This document shows positions 1-8,188 of a DNA stretch of 64,000 nucleotides, one piece after another. The notes under the pieces are model-generated. The model was not told the DNA's origin. It ran no database searches and was given only the letters and a program-made list of their open reading frames with translations. The stretch spans positions 30,068-94,067 of the forward strand of contig JALOPW010000003.1 in assembly GCA_025453675.1 (NCBI GenBank), given 5' to 3'. The position numbers and the translations under genes are program-made. How positions within the stretch are numbered: the first letter of the stretch is position 1; each line of letters opens with the position of its first letter. The DNA is from Methanolinea sp. (GTDB lineage: Archaea > Halobacteriota > Methanomicrobia > Methanomicrobiales > Methanospirillaceae).

Positions 1-1034
1 CCCGCGTTCAGGACGATCTCGTCAGTAAGGTACATCAGCCCCCCGCACTCGGCATAGACAGGGACGCCCTGTGCGGAGGCTTCGCGAAGATCCCGTTTCA
101 TGTTGACATTTGCGGCAAGACCCGGGAGGAAGAGCTCAGGGTATCCCCCTCCAAAGATATAGCCATCGGCCTCTGGAAGCGGGTCACGGAGCGGGCTGAA
201 GAACACGGTGCTGGCCCCCCCTGCGTGCAGGACATCAAAGAGGTCGGCATAATAGAAATTGAACGCCTCGTCAAACGCAATGCCAATCGTGAGGTCGGGG
301 TCTTTTCTCGGTGCAAAAAGACCAGATGATGGTGCCGCTCGTGTGACGGTACAGGCCACAGAGAGGAGCTGGTCAAGGTTTACGTGCTCTCCAATCCTTT
401 CTGTCACAATTAGTATCCTGTCTTGAAAGTCCCGGTTCTCCTGCCCCTCCCGGTAGGGCATCAAGCCGAGGTGGCGCATGGCCAGTTCCATCTCGGCCAT
501 GCGGGGGATTGCCCCGATCACCGGGATGCCGCAATAATGCTCAATAGCAGTGCTTGCCTTCTTGATATGCTTCTCTCCCGCCACATTGTTCAGGATGACT
601 CCGGCAATCCTGATCTGAGGATCGAATCCCTGGAATCCCCTGACCAGTGCAGCGGCACTCCTGGTGATACTCCGGGCATTCACCACCAGCACAACAGGGA
701 GATCCAGGATCCTCGCCACCGAGGCGCTGCTCCCGCTCTCATCCAGGGCTTCAGCCCCCTCGTAGAGCCCTCGCACGCCCTCAACGAGAGCCAGGTCGGC
801 ACCGGTGCAGCCATGGTCGAATATCGTATGCACCTGGCTCTCGTCCATGACATAGGTATCCAGGTTGCGGCAGGGGCGTCCGGTGACCCCGGAGAGGTAG
901 GAGGGATCTATATAATCCATTCCCACCTTGAAGGTCTGGACAGTCATTTTCCGGGAGAGGAGTGCGGCAATTGCCAGGGTAATGCTGGTCTTCCCGCTCC
1001 CTGAACGGTCCCCGGCAATCATCAGGGCTCTCAT
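1..1034 (-). CDS. cfbB: CfbB, Ni-sirohydrochlorin a,c-diamide synthase (partial)
   Basis: This reading frame starts at 1034 (MRALMIAGDRSGSGKTS) and runs off the left edge of the window, so the C-terminus is missing. About 344 residues are visible. The N-terminus is a dethiobiotin-synthetase/cobyrinate-synthase type P-loop (GDRSGSGKTS). The C-terminal part enters a class I glutamine amidotransferase domain whose nucleophile cysteine is in YAECGGLMYL. The family amidates the a and c carboxylates of a sirohydrochlorin-type tetrapyrrole using ATP and glutamine. CobB/CbiA does this for B12 and CfbB for coenzyme F430. The start overlaps the end of cfbD by four bases (ATGA), and cfbD, cfbE and cfbA lie directly upstream. 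That context supports the F430 assignment rather than cobalamin. Confidence is high for the family and good for CfbB specifically. Confidence 0.92.
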   Translation of the reverse strand, partial: MRALMIAGDRSGSGKTSITLAIAALLSRKMTVQTFKVGMDYIDPSYLSGVTGRPCRNLDTYVMDESQVHTIFDHGCTGADLALVEGVRGLYEGAEALDESGSSASVARILDLPVVLVVNARSITRSAAALVRGFQGFDPQIRIAGVILNNVAGEKHIKKASTAIEHYCGIPVIGAIPRMAEMELAMRHLGLMPYREGQENRDFQDRILIVTERIGEHVNLDQLLSVACTVTRAAPSSGLFAPRKDPDLTIGIAFDEAFNFYYADLFDVLHAGGASTVFFSPLRDPLPEADGYIFGGGYPELFLPGLAANVNMKRDLREASAQGVPVYAECGGLMYLTDEIVLNA

Positions 1035-2110
1035 GCCATGCTCCGCACCACTGCACCGAGTTCGCTCTCCACGATCTGCTGGACACCCAGGGTCCGGGGG
1101 TGGAGATCCACCTCCACCACCACATAGCGATGCCCAGTCTCCCTCAGCGGCTCAACCTGCCGGGGACCGTTGGTGACCGAGATACACTCCACCCCTTCCA
1201 GGTAGTGTGGGGGGATGGCATGCGGTACACCGACAATGAACGCAAATTCAGGTGAAAGCGCCCTGATCTGTTCCCCGAGCGCATCACCATTGGCTCCATA
1301 CTCGTCAAGCGCCCCGCAGAGTGTGGGGATAAGCCCCTTGTCCCGCAGTTCATCTCTTATTCGCCGGCAATCCTGCCTCACTTTGGGGAGGCCCCTCTCT
1401 TCCAGGTTGGCGATATAGGTGACGCGGGCATCGGGGCAGACCTGGTGCAGCGCCAGCAGCTCATCGGCGAACATGTAGGCCGTCTCTTTCTTGGCATTCA
1501 TGATGGCAACTCCCCGCCTGCCGCTTCGCGCAAGGTTCAGGAGTCGTTCGGCTGCCAGATGCTTTAAGTCACCCCGGGAGGGCTCGATATATGGCCTGGA
1601 TGCCGCCCCCCTGAGCCTCTCCACCTCGTTCGCACTGGCAAGGAGCATCTTCTGCCGGTTCAGTTCAGCTTCACTTATCCAGCCAGCTGCGGCGGCAGGC
1701 TCGAGTGTGGCAATAACCCCCTCGATATTCTCCGGGAACCCTGCGTGGATCTCTACTGAAATGGTGGGGGTTGAGATACCTGCGTTTCCTATCGCGGACT
1801 GGAGATCCTCCCCGATGATCATGGATACGCATGTCCCGACCACTGCCATTCTGCGGGGAGAAAATGTCTTTTCAGCGTACCTGAGCACCGCCTCCAGGGG
1901 CTGCTGGCCGCCGAAGATAAACTCATGATCGGCAAGCGAGGTGGTCAGGACCCGCATCCCATCCTCCTCCAGGAGCCGGGCATGCTTGAAGGAACATCCC
2001 GATGGGCCGTGCAGGATAGCGACATCCACATCCAGGTCTCTTGCGGTATAGAGGGCCGCAACGATGGAACTGGGCCGCGGCTGCATGTACTTCATAGGAT
2101 TCACCGCCAT
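1031..2110 (-). CDS. cfbD: CfbD, NifD-like subunit of Ni-sirohydrochlorin a,c-diamide reductive cyclase
   Basis: A 359-residue protein of the nitrogenase component 1 superfamily, much shorter than true NifD (about 480 residues). Two cysteines typical of the P-cluster-like site are visible, in HGPSGC (near residue 39) and in GTCVSMIIGEDL (near residue 93). With the NifH-like reductase CfbC, CfbD reduces and cyclises Ni-sirohydrochlorin a,c-diamide during F430 synthesis, forming seco-F430. It acts as a cytoplasmic Fe-S protein and forms a homodimer in studied archaea. The gene overlaps cfbE by ten bases and cfbB by four, so translation is probably coupled. The partner cfbC is not next to it inside this window. 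It may lie beyond the left edge, or the NifH-like protein at 14024 may serve both systems. Confidence 0.92.
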   Translation of the reverse strand: MAVNPMKYMQPRPSSIVAALYTARDLDVDVAILHGPSGCSFKHARLLEEDGMRVLTTSLADHEFIFGGQQPLEAVLRYAEKTFSPRRMAVVGTCVSMIIGEDLQSAIGNAGISTPTISVEIHAGFPENIEGVIATLEPAAAAGWISEAELNRQKMLLASANEVERLRGAASRPYIEPSRGDLKHLAAERLLNLARSGRRGVAIMNAKKETAYMFADELLALHQVCPDARVTYIANLEERGLPKVRQDCRRIRDELRDKGLIPTLCGALDEYGANGDALGEQIRALSPEFAFIVGVPHAIPPHYLEGVECISVTNGPRQVEPLRETGHRYVVVEVDLHPRTLGVQQIVESELGAVVRSMA

Positions 2111-3309
2111 GTCTTCACCGCGAGCACCACCATCCGTCCTTTCGCCTCCTTCAAAGCCAGGGCCTCGCCTTCTGCGAGGCTGTTACACCACTCGATGTGC
2201 AGATCGTTCTGTAAGGAAGAGAATATATGAGTGTCATATCCCTGCCCCACCAGGATGACATTGTCCGGCCGCTCCGACTGTACCACTCCCACGATGTCTT
2301 CTGCGGGAAATCCCTCGCAGATTGCCCCATCCTCCTTGCCGATGACAAGGGTGAGTGGGCCCCTGAAACCAGATGCCCGCCTGGCGAACCGTATAGCCTC
2401 TCTCGCCGTCAGGGCACAGGTTCCGGAGTTGGAATCATCCACTACCGCGGTGTCACCATGCCACGAGAATGCCATCCTTCCCTTGAGTGAGGAGAACGTG
2501 GAGAGGGGTGACGGATCCAGACCCATGATGCAGGCAGCAGCAGCAGCGAGGGCAATCGGATTCCGGTAAGCTTCGGTCTCAAGGAGAGGGTTGGAAAATT
2601 TCCCCCGAATCCCCTCCCAGGTATACCTGCATACGTCACCATCCACGCTGGCGATATCGTCCGCCGGCACCGTATTGCCACCAAGAACCGTTCCCGGTGG
2701 GGTGATTATCCTCGGGAGCAGAGACCCGGAGCGGAGCTTCTCCCCCAGCGCATCCTTCTCTCCTCCGGCAAAGCGATACGTGTCCCCGGAGGTCAGGATA
2801 CCCAGTTGACCGGCACCAATGAACCCGAGCGAGATCTCCGCAATCATCCATCCGCCAACAGTATGAGCGGCAGAAGCGGCTTTGATAAGAGATGCCGGGG
2901 TGATCCCGTCATGTCCGTGGAGATTCTTCCCGGGAAAGGAGACGGTTCCCATTGAGGTATGGAGAACGCCAGGGCCTTTCATCAGGTGGGCCAGCGCATG
3001 GGCCGTGGTGGTCTTTCCCCGGGCGCCGGTAATCTCGACCAGGGGGGAAGGGAGTTCTCTTCCCATTACCCACCTCACTGCCTGGTGATGGGTGACCGCA
3101 GGTGCGGGAATTGACCTGAGCAGAGGATATCCCGGGTACAGGTGCACCGGTGCGATCACGAGGTCATAGTCCGATCTCTCCGCAGAACGGGGACTTATTC
3201 CTTCTTTTCCCCGATACACATCCACCATCTCCACCAAGTACCCGCGCTCCAGCAGTGCCCTGGCTATGATCTTCCCCCCGTGGATGGTATCCAGTACCAG
3301 GATTCGCAT
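2101..3309 (-). CDS. cfbE: CfbE, Mur-ligase-like seco-F430 to F430 ligase
   Basis: A 402-residue protein of the Mur ligase fold. The ATP-binding loop EITGARGKTTTAHAL lies near residue 92 and a Mur-type central domain follows. There is no cell-wall peptidoglycan pathway around it. In F430 synthesis CfbE uses ATP to activate the g-propionate side chain of seco-F430 and close the carbocyclic F ring, the last step. The gene lies four bases after cfbA and overlaps cfbD by ten bases. The order cfbA-cfbE-cfbD-cfbB on one strand leaves little doubt about the pathway. The protein begins directly with MRILVLDTIHGG, a Rossmann-like N-terminal domain. Confidence 0.92.
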   Translation of the reverse strand: MRILVLDTIHGGKIIARALLERGYLVEMVDVYRGKEGISPRSAERSDYDLVIAPVHLYPGYPLLRSIPAPAVTHHQAVRWVMGRELPSPLVEITGARGKTTTAHALAHLMKGPGVLHTSMGTVSFPGKNLHGHDGITPASLIKAASAAHTVGGWMIAEISLGFIGAGQLGILTSGDTYRFAGGEKDALGEKLRSGSLLPRIITPPGTVLGGNTVPADDIASVDGDVCRYTWEGIRGKFSNPLLETEAYRNPIALAAAAACIMGLDPSPLSTFSSLKGRMAFSWHGDTAVVDDSNSGTCALTAREAIRFARRASGFRGPLTLVIGKEDGAICEGFPAEDIVGVVQSERPDNVILVGQGYDTHIFSSLQNDLHIEWCNSLAEGEALALKEAKGRMVVLAVKTWR

Positions 3310-3313
3310 ACCT

Positions 3314-3715
3314 TCACAGTGTCGAGAGGGCCCGTTCGGCGTTCTTGACCATCAGTTCTGCGAGCAGGGGGTCGCTTCCGATGGGGTCTGCATAAAGGAG
3401 CGGAATGGTGCGCCCATTCAAAGTAAAAAATCCTTTGTTCTTCCCCTCCTCGAGGCCGATTACTGCAGGGATGTCCTTGACGATATGTACCCCCTTTGCA
3501 AGGAACAGGGGCACCACTACCAGGACATCGATAGCCTCTTTCTGGAACTCTGCCATCGTCTCCTCGATGCTTGGAGAATTCATGTTCATGAACCCGCATT
3601 TGACAATAAATCCGGGGTATTTCCCTGCAATGAGGCGGGCAGTATTCTCCACCAGGTCCTTATTATACGGGAGTTTGCTTCCATGTCCTACCAGTAACAG
3701 TCCCTTCTTACTCAT
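3314..3715 (-). CDS. cfbA: CfbA, sirohydrochlorin nickelochelatase (CbiX-small type)
   Basis: A 133-residue protein of the single-domain CbiX(S)/CfbA chelatase family, which works as a homodimer. The two conserved histidines are in LLVGHGSKLP near the N-terminus and in LAKGVHIVKDIP near residue 75. The enzyme inserts nickel (or cobalt) into sirohydrochlorin, the entry step to F430. The length is the usual one for archaeal small chelatases. It is the first gene of the cfb operon. A candidate AT-rich promoter and a GGTAA-N5-TTACC inverted repeat lie 25-40 bases upstream. Because cfbE, cfbD and cfbB follow, nickel for F430 is the likely metal, although the same enzyme could also feed cobalamin synthesis. 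Confidence 0.92.
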   Translation of the reverse strand: MSKKGLLLVGHGSKLPYNKDLVENTARLIAGKYPGFIVKCGFMNMNSPSIEETMAEFQKEAIDVLVVVPLFLAKGVHIVKDIPAVIGLEEGKNKGFFTLNGRTIPLLYADPIGSDPLLAELMVKNAERALSTL

Positions 3716-3739
3716 ATGCTCATAAGTAGTACTGGCAGG

Positions 3740-3754
3740 GGTAAAATGATTACC
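3740..3754. promoter_or_regulatory. Perfect inverted repeat upstream of the cfb operon
   Basis: GGTAA-AATGA-TTACC forms perfect 5-base arms with a 5-base spacer, 25 bases upstream of the cfbA start. On the minus strand it overlaps the only TATA-like stretch (TCATTTTACC) at a suitable distance from the ATG. It could be an operator for the F430 operon. No regulator is identified, so this is an inference. Confidence 0.3.
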
Positions 3755-4058
3755 GGTTTTCCCTGCACGCGCGTTTTCCAGGGGAGGGGAATGTATTGGC
3801 CAATCCCCGGGAATGGCTCTCTATTGAATTATATGACACCTTCCGGGGGTATTTAATGAATTTTGGAATGGGATGTGTCGAGTAAGGCCTCATGAACGTT
3901 CTTTCACGGGGATGTTGGTTATTCTCGGTTGTTAACCCTGTATGCGCATTTGTATGGGGGGATATCCTAAATCGAGCCTTATTTGGAGCCCGATAATATG
4001 CGTGGCAGAGGGAAATAAGTCAAGACTGGATATCCAACTTTTTATAACCATGAAAAAT
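3755..4058. other. Intergenic region between the divergent cfb and marker-9 operons
   Basis: About 300 bases without a convincing gene. It holds a short palindrome (ATTGGCCAAT at about 3797-3806) inside a G/C-flanked stem. The rest is AT-rich sequence between two divergent promoters. No RNA gene was recognised. Confidence 0.4.
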
Positions 4059-4082
4059 CATATTTATAAGAACTTCGGAGAC
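4059..4082 (+). promoter_or_regulatory. TATA box and ACTTCGGAGAC element upstream of the marker-9 operon
   Basis: The AT-rich box ATATTTATAAGA is followed at once by ACTTCGGAGAC (4072-4082), and the ATG comes at 4112. The same 11-mer sits directly downstream of the TATA box at 30134-30144 before a chemoreceptor gene. The TATA call follows the archaeal promoter pattern. The role of the 11-mer is unknown. Confidence 0.45.
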
Positions 4083-4111
4083 CCCGGGCTTTCGAAGACG
4101 AGAGTTCTTTC

Positions 4112-5254
4112 ATGGAAGCGATGCGCAGTTACGATCGGTACGGCCTGCTGCTGAACGAGAGGGTGGTGAAAACCCCGCTGGTGATATCGGCAATGGCAGG
4201 AATAGTGGACGCGGAATATGCCCTTGCCCGCGCTGCCCATATTGGTGCCGCATTCCTGGGAGGATACTCTATTGATACGCCTACACTGGATGCAAGCCGA
4301 AGCCTGGAGGCATCGGGCCGGAAAGAGTTCCTCTATGATGATCCAGTGGAAGAACTCGGCAGGCAGGTTTCGCGCATGTCGCCTTCCAATGTGGTCTGCG
4401 GGTTGAATATGAGAGGGAGTTGTGCCGAGTCTTTTTCTCTCATCGCATCGCAGTTGGGTGACCGCGTTATCTACGAGATAGATGCCCACTGCCGCCAGGA
4501 GCCCCTGGTAAATGCACGATGCGGGGAATTTCTCCTCCACCATACGGACCTTCTCTCCGAGTATATAAAAGCCCTGAAGAAGGAGGATGTCTCAGTCTCC
4601 GTGAAGATAAGGGCAGGAGTAAGCACCGACGACCGTCTCCTGGCAAAAAAGATCTGGAAGGCCGGTGCCGATATCATCCATGTGGACGTTATGGATTTTG
4701 GGTACCAGAAGGTAAAACAGATACGGAATAGTTGTCCCCTGGTTGTCATCGCCAATAATTCCATCAACAATTTCGAGAAGATGAAGGACATGCTCTCCCA
4801 TGGGGCGGACCTAATATCCCTCGCCCGGCATTCGGACGAGAGGACTCTCTCCGGTCTCGATGCCGCCATATCGCGTTTTACCGATGAGCACGGCTGGTAC
4901 AATGCCCCGAAACAGCTCTGCAGGGGGGGAGATATCCGGTCCCTGACATTCTGCTGCATGCCAGTGAAGAACTGCCCGCTTATCCCGATGCTTGAGAAGA
5001 TCGGGCTCTCCAGGGAAGATTACCTGGCATTCAAACAGGAGGCAGTAGGGGGCACTCCACTGGACACTGGGGCACAGACCTGTTTTGGGAGCCTTGCCTG
5101 GTGCTGCAAGGACTCTTCACCCTGCATGTTCAGGGAGATGACACTCCGGGAGGCGGGACTCTCCAACAGGGAGTACATGCGCCAGAAGAAACAGCTGGCT
5201 GATAAGATTATGCAGCATCTCTTTGATGAGCATGCGGACAATCACTCGTGCTGA
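4112..5254 (+). CDS. Methanogenesis marker protein 9 (Dus-like TIM barrel plus Cys-rich domain)
   Basis: A 380-residue protein. Residues 1 to about 260 resemble a dihydrouridine-synthase/FMN TIM barrel (ISAMAGIVDAEYA near the start, VKIRAGVS mid-barrel, ANNSINNF). The C-terminal 110 residues form a cysteine-rich domain (FCCMPVKNCP, QTCFGSLAWCCKDSSPCMF). This matches methanogenesis marker 9, a family restricted to methanogens with no proven reaction. The cysteine pattern suggests a metal or Fe-S cluster site, which is an inference. The gene overlaps the following CitG-like gene, which in turn overlaps a DUF447 gene, so the three are probably one operon and may share a pathway. The start was chosen because a TATA box lies about 40 bases upstream. 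Confidence 0.85.
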   Translation: MEAMRSYDRYGLLLNERVVKTPLVISAMAGIVDAEYALARAAHIGAAFLGGYSIDTPTLDASRSLEASGRKEFLYDDPVEELGRQVSRMSPSNVVCGLNMRGSCAESFSLIASQLGDRVIYEIDAHCRQEPLVNARCGEFLLHHTDLLSEYIKALKKEDVSVSVKIRAGVSTDDRLLAKKIWKAGADIIHVDVMDFGYQKVKQIRNSCPLVVIANNSINNFEKMKDMLSHGADLISLARHSDERTLSGLDAAISRFTDEHGWYNAPKQLCRGGDIRSLTFCCMPVKNCPLIPMLEKIGLSREDYLAFKQEAVGGTPLDTGAQTCFGSLAWCCKDSSPCMFREMTLREAGLSNREYMRQKKQLADKIMQHLFDEHADNHSC

Positions 5255-6047
5255 GCGGGCTCAGCTGGCAATGGTCCTGGAAGTCTCTGCATATCCAAAG
5301 CCCGGGAATGTGGATCGTTGCCACGATTATGAGACGACACGGCTTGAACATTTTCTCGCATCAGCCATCCTCGCCCGCCCTGCCCTGGAGGCGGCGGAGA
5401 GGGGTGATACTGGCCCCGGTTTTCTCATCCATCAGGCGGTGGAGTGTACAGGCGGTCACCGGGGGGGCAATACACATTTCGGGGCGTTTATTCTCCTGAT
5501 ACCCCTGGTTATGGGGGGAGACATCAAGGGAGCGACCAAAGTTGCGGACAGCACTACTCTCGAGGATGCAGTCGAGTTCTACAAGGCATTTGCAAAGACT
5601 GAAGTGAGAGTCATCCCCGGGCACGAGCTTGATGTGCATGACCCGGCGTCACTTATAGAACTTCGGTCACGGGGCATGACCCTCCATGATGTTATGCTCT
5701 ATTCAGCACCGAGAGACCTGGTGGCAAGGGAATGGATCAACGGTTTCCAGATGACCCGGAGGGGGGCTGATCTCATCCATGCTGCCGGATGCGGCCGGGA
5801 GGCTGTGGTAGAGGCGTTTCTCGGTTTGCTGGCACTCGAACCTGATACCTTCATCATCAAGAAACACGGCCCGGACGTGGCATGGAAGATCATGGAGAAG
5901 GCCAGGGAAGTCAGGGAGGGGCTGCGGGACCTCCAGGCGTTTGACCAGGAGTGTATCGAGCGTGGGATCAACCCCGGCTCGATCGCAGATATTATCATAG
6001 CCTCTATCTACTTAGCCCTGGGAGAGGGATGGGAGTGGGACTGTTAA
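5226..6047 (+). CDS. CitG/MdcB-like triphosphoribosyl-dephospho-CoA synthase family protein
   Basis: About 273 residues, resembling the CitG/MdcB family. The family motifs SAYPKPGNVDR near the N-terminus and TGGHRGGNTHFG (around residue 80) are clear. True CitG makes the prosthetic-group precursor of citrate lyase from dephospho-CoA and ATP, but no citrate or malonate decarboxylase genes are near. Archaeal and methylotroph homologues are found near one-carbon and methanopterin genes, so a role in cofactor synthesis is more likely. That is an inference. The gene overlaps marker 9 upstream and the DUF447 gene downstream by 19 bases. The start is uncertain: ATG at 5226 or 5232, both inside the upstream gene. 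Confidence 0.75.
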   Translation: MSMRTITRAERAQLAMVLEVSAYPKPGNVDRCHDYETTRLEHFLASAILARPALEAAERGDTGPGFLIHQAVECTGGHRGGNTHFGAFILLIPLVMGGDIKGATKVADSTTLEDAVEFYKAFAKTEVRVIPGHELDVHDPASLIELRSRGMTLHDVMLYSAPRDLVAREWINGFQMTRRGADLIHAAGCGREAVVEAFLGLLALEPDTFIIKKHGPDVAWKIMEKAREVREGLRDLQAFDQECIERGINPGSIADIIIASIYLALGEGWEWDC

Positions 6048-6607
6048 AGGACGGAATCAATGAAGTGATTGCAACCACTCACTGGAATGCCGCTCCGATG
6101 GGAATTATCAGCAGGGATAACACGCTGAAGATGGTGGTGTTCCGTGGGAGTCATACTGCGGCTAATATCAGCAGCCATGGGTGGGTGGTCGCCAACATCA
6201 TATTCGACCCGGTTATCTATGTGGAGTCTGCGTTTGGGGATCTGGCGAAGGAGCATTTTGTTCCCGAGAAAATTGGAGACCAGTGGGTTCACAGGCTCGC
6301 GGGGGCAGAAGCCTGGGCGGCATTTTCTGCCAGGGTGACCCGGGAGACCGATGATACTATTATGGTGGAACTCACCCCGCTGTATGAGCAGATGCTCACC
6401 TGTGCGGTACATCCTGTGAACAGGGGATTTTACAGCATTATAGAAGCAACGGTCCACGCGACACGGTACGTGAGGAGAAGGGATCCCGCCCTGATGCGCC
6501 TTATCGACCACCACGCGTCTCTCGTCCGCCGGTGCGGAGGATCGCGGGAGATGGAAGCCCTGGCTCTCCTGCAGGCACACCTGTCCGGGGAGAGGGGTTC
6601 CCCCTGA
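6029..6607 (+). CDS. DUF447 family protein (flavin-reductase-like fold)
   Basis: About 192 residues, beginning MGVGLLKDGINEVIATTHW. The start at 6029 was chosen over an upstream one because the family normally begins shortly before DGINEVIATT. DUF447 proteins adopt a split-barrel flavin-binding fold and occur in methanogens and in methanopterin-using bacteria. The reaction is not established to my knowledge. The motif SRDNTLKMVVFRGSHTAANI is the likely flavin-binding region. The gene overlaps the CitG-like gene by 19 bases and ends one base before the convergent hypE stop codon. Confidence 0.75.
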   Translation: MGVGLLKDGINEVIATTHWNAAPMGIISRDNTLKMVVFRGSHTAANISSHGWVVANIIFDPVIYVESAFGDLAKEHFVPEKIGDQWVHRLAGAEAWAAFSARVTRETDDTIMVELTPLYEQMLTCAVHPVNRGFYSIIEATVHATRYVRRRDPALMRLIDHHASLVRRCGGSREMEALALLQAHLSGERGSP

Positions 6608-6608
6608 T

Positions 6609-7604
6609 TCAACAGACCCTCGGGACCGGGTCCCCCACGGGGGGTTCGATGAAACGCTCTCCTCCAATGGATGTCTCCATGATTACGTGGGTTCCGGCGA
6701 CCACCTCTCCGATGATGGCAGATTCCCTTCCATAGGGGTGTGAACGCATCGCCTCAAGGATTACCCCGGCATCCTTTGCAGGGACCCCCATCACCACTTT
6801 GCCCTCGTTTGCAACCTGGAGAGGGTCGATGCCCAGCATCTCGGCGGCGCTCTTCACGCTCCTCCTGACCGGGAGATCCGTTTCAGATATCCGCACCTGT
6901 ACATGACTTTTCCTGGCCATCTCGTTGATGGCACTGGCAAACCCGCCGCGGGTCGGGTCTTTCATAGCATGGATCTCACCTGCGTGCATGGCCTTCTCCA
7001 CGAGCCCCCAGAGGGGGGCGACATCTGATTTGAGCTGTTCGCCGAGCGAGAGGCCCGCTCTTTCAGTCATAATGGTCATTCCGTGGTCTCCCAGGGTCCC
7101 GTTCACCAGAATAAGGTCCCCTGGCTGCAGGCCATTGTCCCGAATGACCCGGTCAGCAATGCCTATCCCGGAGGTATTCACTGCGATCCCATCGAGGGCA
7201 CCCTTTTCCAGTACCTTGGTATCACCTGTCACCAGGCTGGCCCCGCATTCACCCAGTGCCACGTCCATGGATCTTACGATACGCTCCAGGTCACCGGTCT
7301 CAAACCCCTCCTCTATTATCATGCCGCAGGAGAGCGCGATCGGCCTCCCGCCCATCATTGCCAGGTCATTCACGGTCCCGCACACCGCGATCCTCCCGAT
7401 ATCCCCTCCCGGGAAGAATATCGGCCGGACCACATGGGAATCGGTGGTAAATACCACGTTCAGGCCGCCCAGGGGGATGACTGCACCGTCATCGAGCGCT
7501 TCCAGGCCCACGCCGCCGGCATTGTTGTGCTCGAGCCTGGTGAGTATCTGGAGGAGCTCGCCCATAACCTCTCCCCCAGCGCCATGCATGAGATTGACCT
7601 TCAT
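6609..7604 (-). CDS. hypE: HypE, [NiFe]-hydrogenase maturation carbamoyl dehydratase
   Basis: A 331-residue member of the AIR synthase/PurM-like family. The C-terminus ends PVPRVC, the HypE signature whose terminal cysteine carries the carbamoyl group and is dehydrated to a thiocyanate, the precursor of the CN ligands of the NiFe active site. N-terminal motifs MHGAGGEVMGELL and FTTDSHVVRPIFFPGGDIG match the family. The partner HypF is not in the window. The gene overlaps hypA by four bases, so the pair is translationally coupled. It serves the F420-reducing and other hydrogenases of a methanogen. Confidence 0.95.
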   Translation of the reverse strand: MKVNLMHGAGGEVMGELLQILTRLEHNNAGGVGLEALDDGAVIPLGGLNVVFTTDSHVVRPIFFPGGDIGRIAVCGTVNDLAMMGGRPIALSCGMIIEEGFETGDLERIVRSMDVALGECGASLVTGDTKVLEKGALDGIAVNTSGIGIADRVIRDNGLQPGDLILVNGTLGDHGMTIMTERAGLSLGEQLKSDVAPLWGLVEKAMHAGEIHAMKDPTRGGFASAINEMARKSHVQVRISETDLPVRRSVKSAAEMLGIDPLQVANEGKVVMGVPAKDAGVILEAMRSHPYGRESAIIGEVVAGTHVIMETSIGGERFIEPPVGDPVPRVC

Positions 7605-7942
7605 TCCTCTGCCACCTCGATCTCGATATTGGTCACCAGAATCTCCCTTCCCTTCAGCAGTTCAGGGAGTCCACCGCACCGCGGGCACACAAAACGATCA
7701 GGCCCCTCATACCCGCAGGTGCAGCGGGTCAGGGGTGGAGTCACGGTCCATTTGAGACTGGCCCCCTTCATTATTGGATCGTCCTCAATGAGGGTGTCAA
7801 AGAGGAAACGGACCTGGTCGGGACTTACCATTGCCATCTCTCCGAATTCCACGCACACCGATCTGACCTCGCTGGCCTTGTGCTCGAGAGCGGCCTTCCG
7901 GGCAGTGGCATAGATATCATACGCGATACTGAATTCATGCAT
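7601..7942 (-). CDS. hypA: HypA, hydrogenase nickel incorporation protein
   Basis: About 113 residues from MHEFSIAYDI. The start at 7942 was chosen because HypA needs the N-terminal Met-His-Glu, where His2 binds nickel; a longer upstream frame would bury it. The zinc site is visible as CTCGYEG...FVCPRCGG, the usual two Cys pairs. HypA delivers nickel to the hydrogenase large subunit together with HypB. The gene is first in a two-gene operon with hypE (ATGA overlap). The upstream intergenic region of about 250 bases holds no other gene. Confidence 0.94.
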   Translation of the reverse strand: MHEFSIAYDIYATARKAALEHKASEVRSVCVEFGEMAMVSPDQVRFLFDTLIEDDPIMKGASLKWTVTPPLTRCTCGYEGPDRFVCPRCGGLPELLKGREILVTNIEIEVAEE

Positions 7943-8188
7943 GCAGGAGTGCCTCGTGAAGATCCCCGCCTGTCCGCCGGCTACCCCGGAAAATGGGAGG
8001 GATACCGGAGAAATTTTGGGGATGTAATGAGTGTACATATGGAGAGGAGTCCGGCATAAATCATTCCCCCCCCTTATTCTTTCCAGTGAGATAACCCGTG
8101 ATTCTGTTCTTTGCCGGGATACCGGACTTTCGGTTTTATTCAACCAGTCTCTCTTCATCTCCGGGAACGGGTTCTCTTTCCCGGGCCT

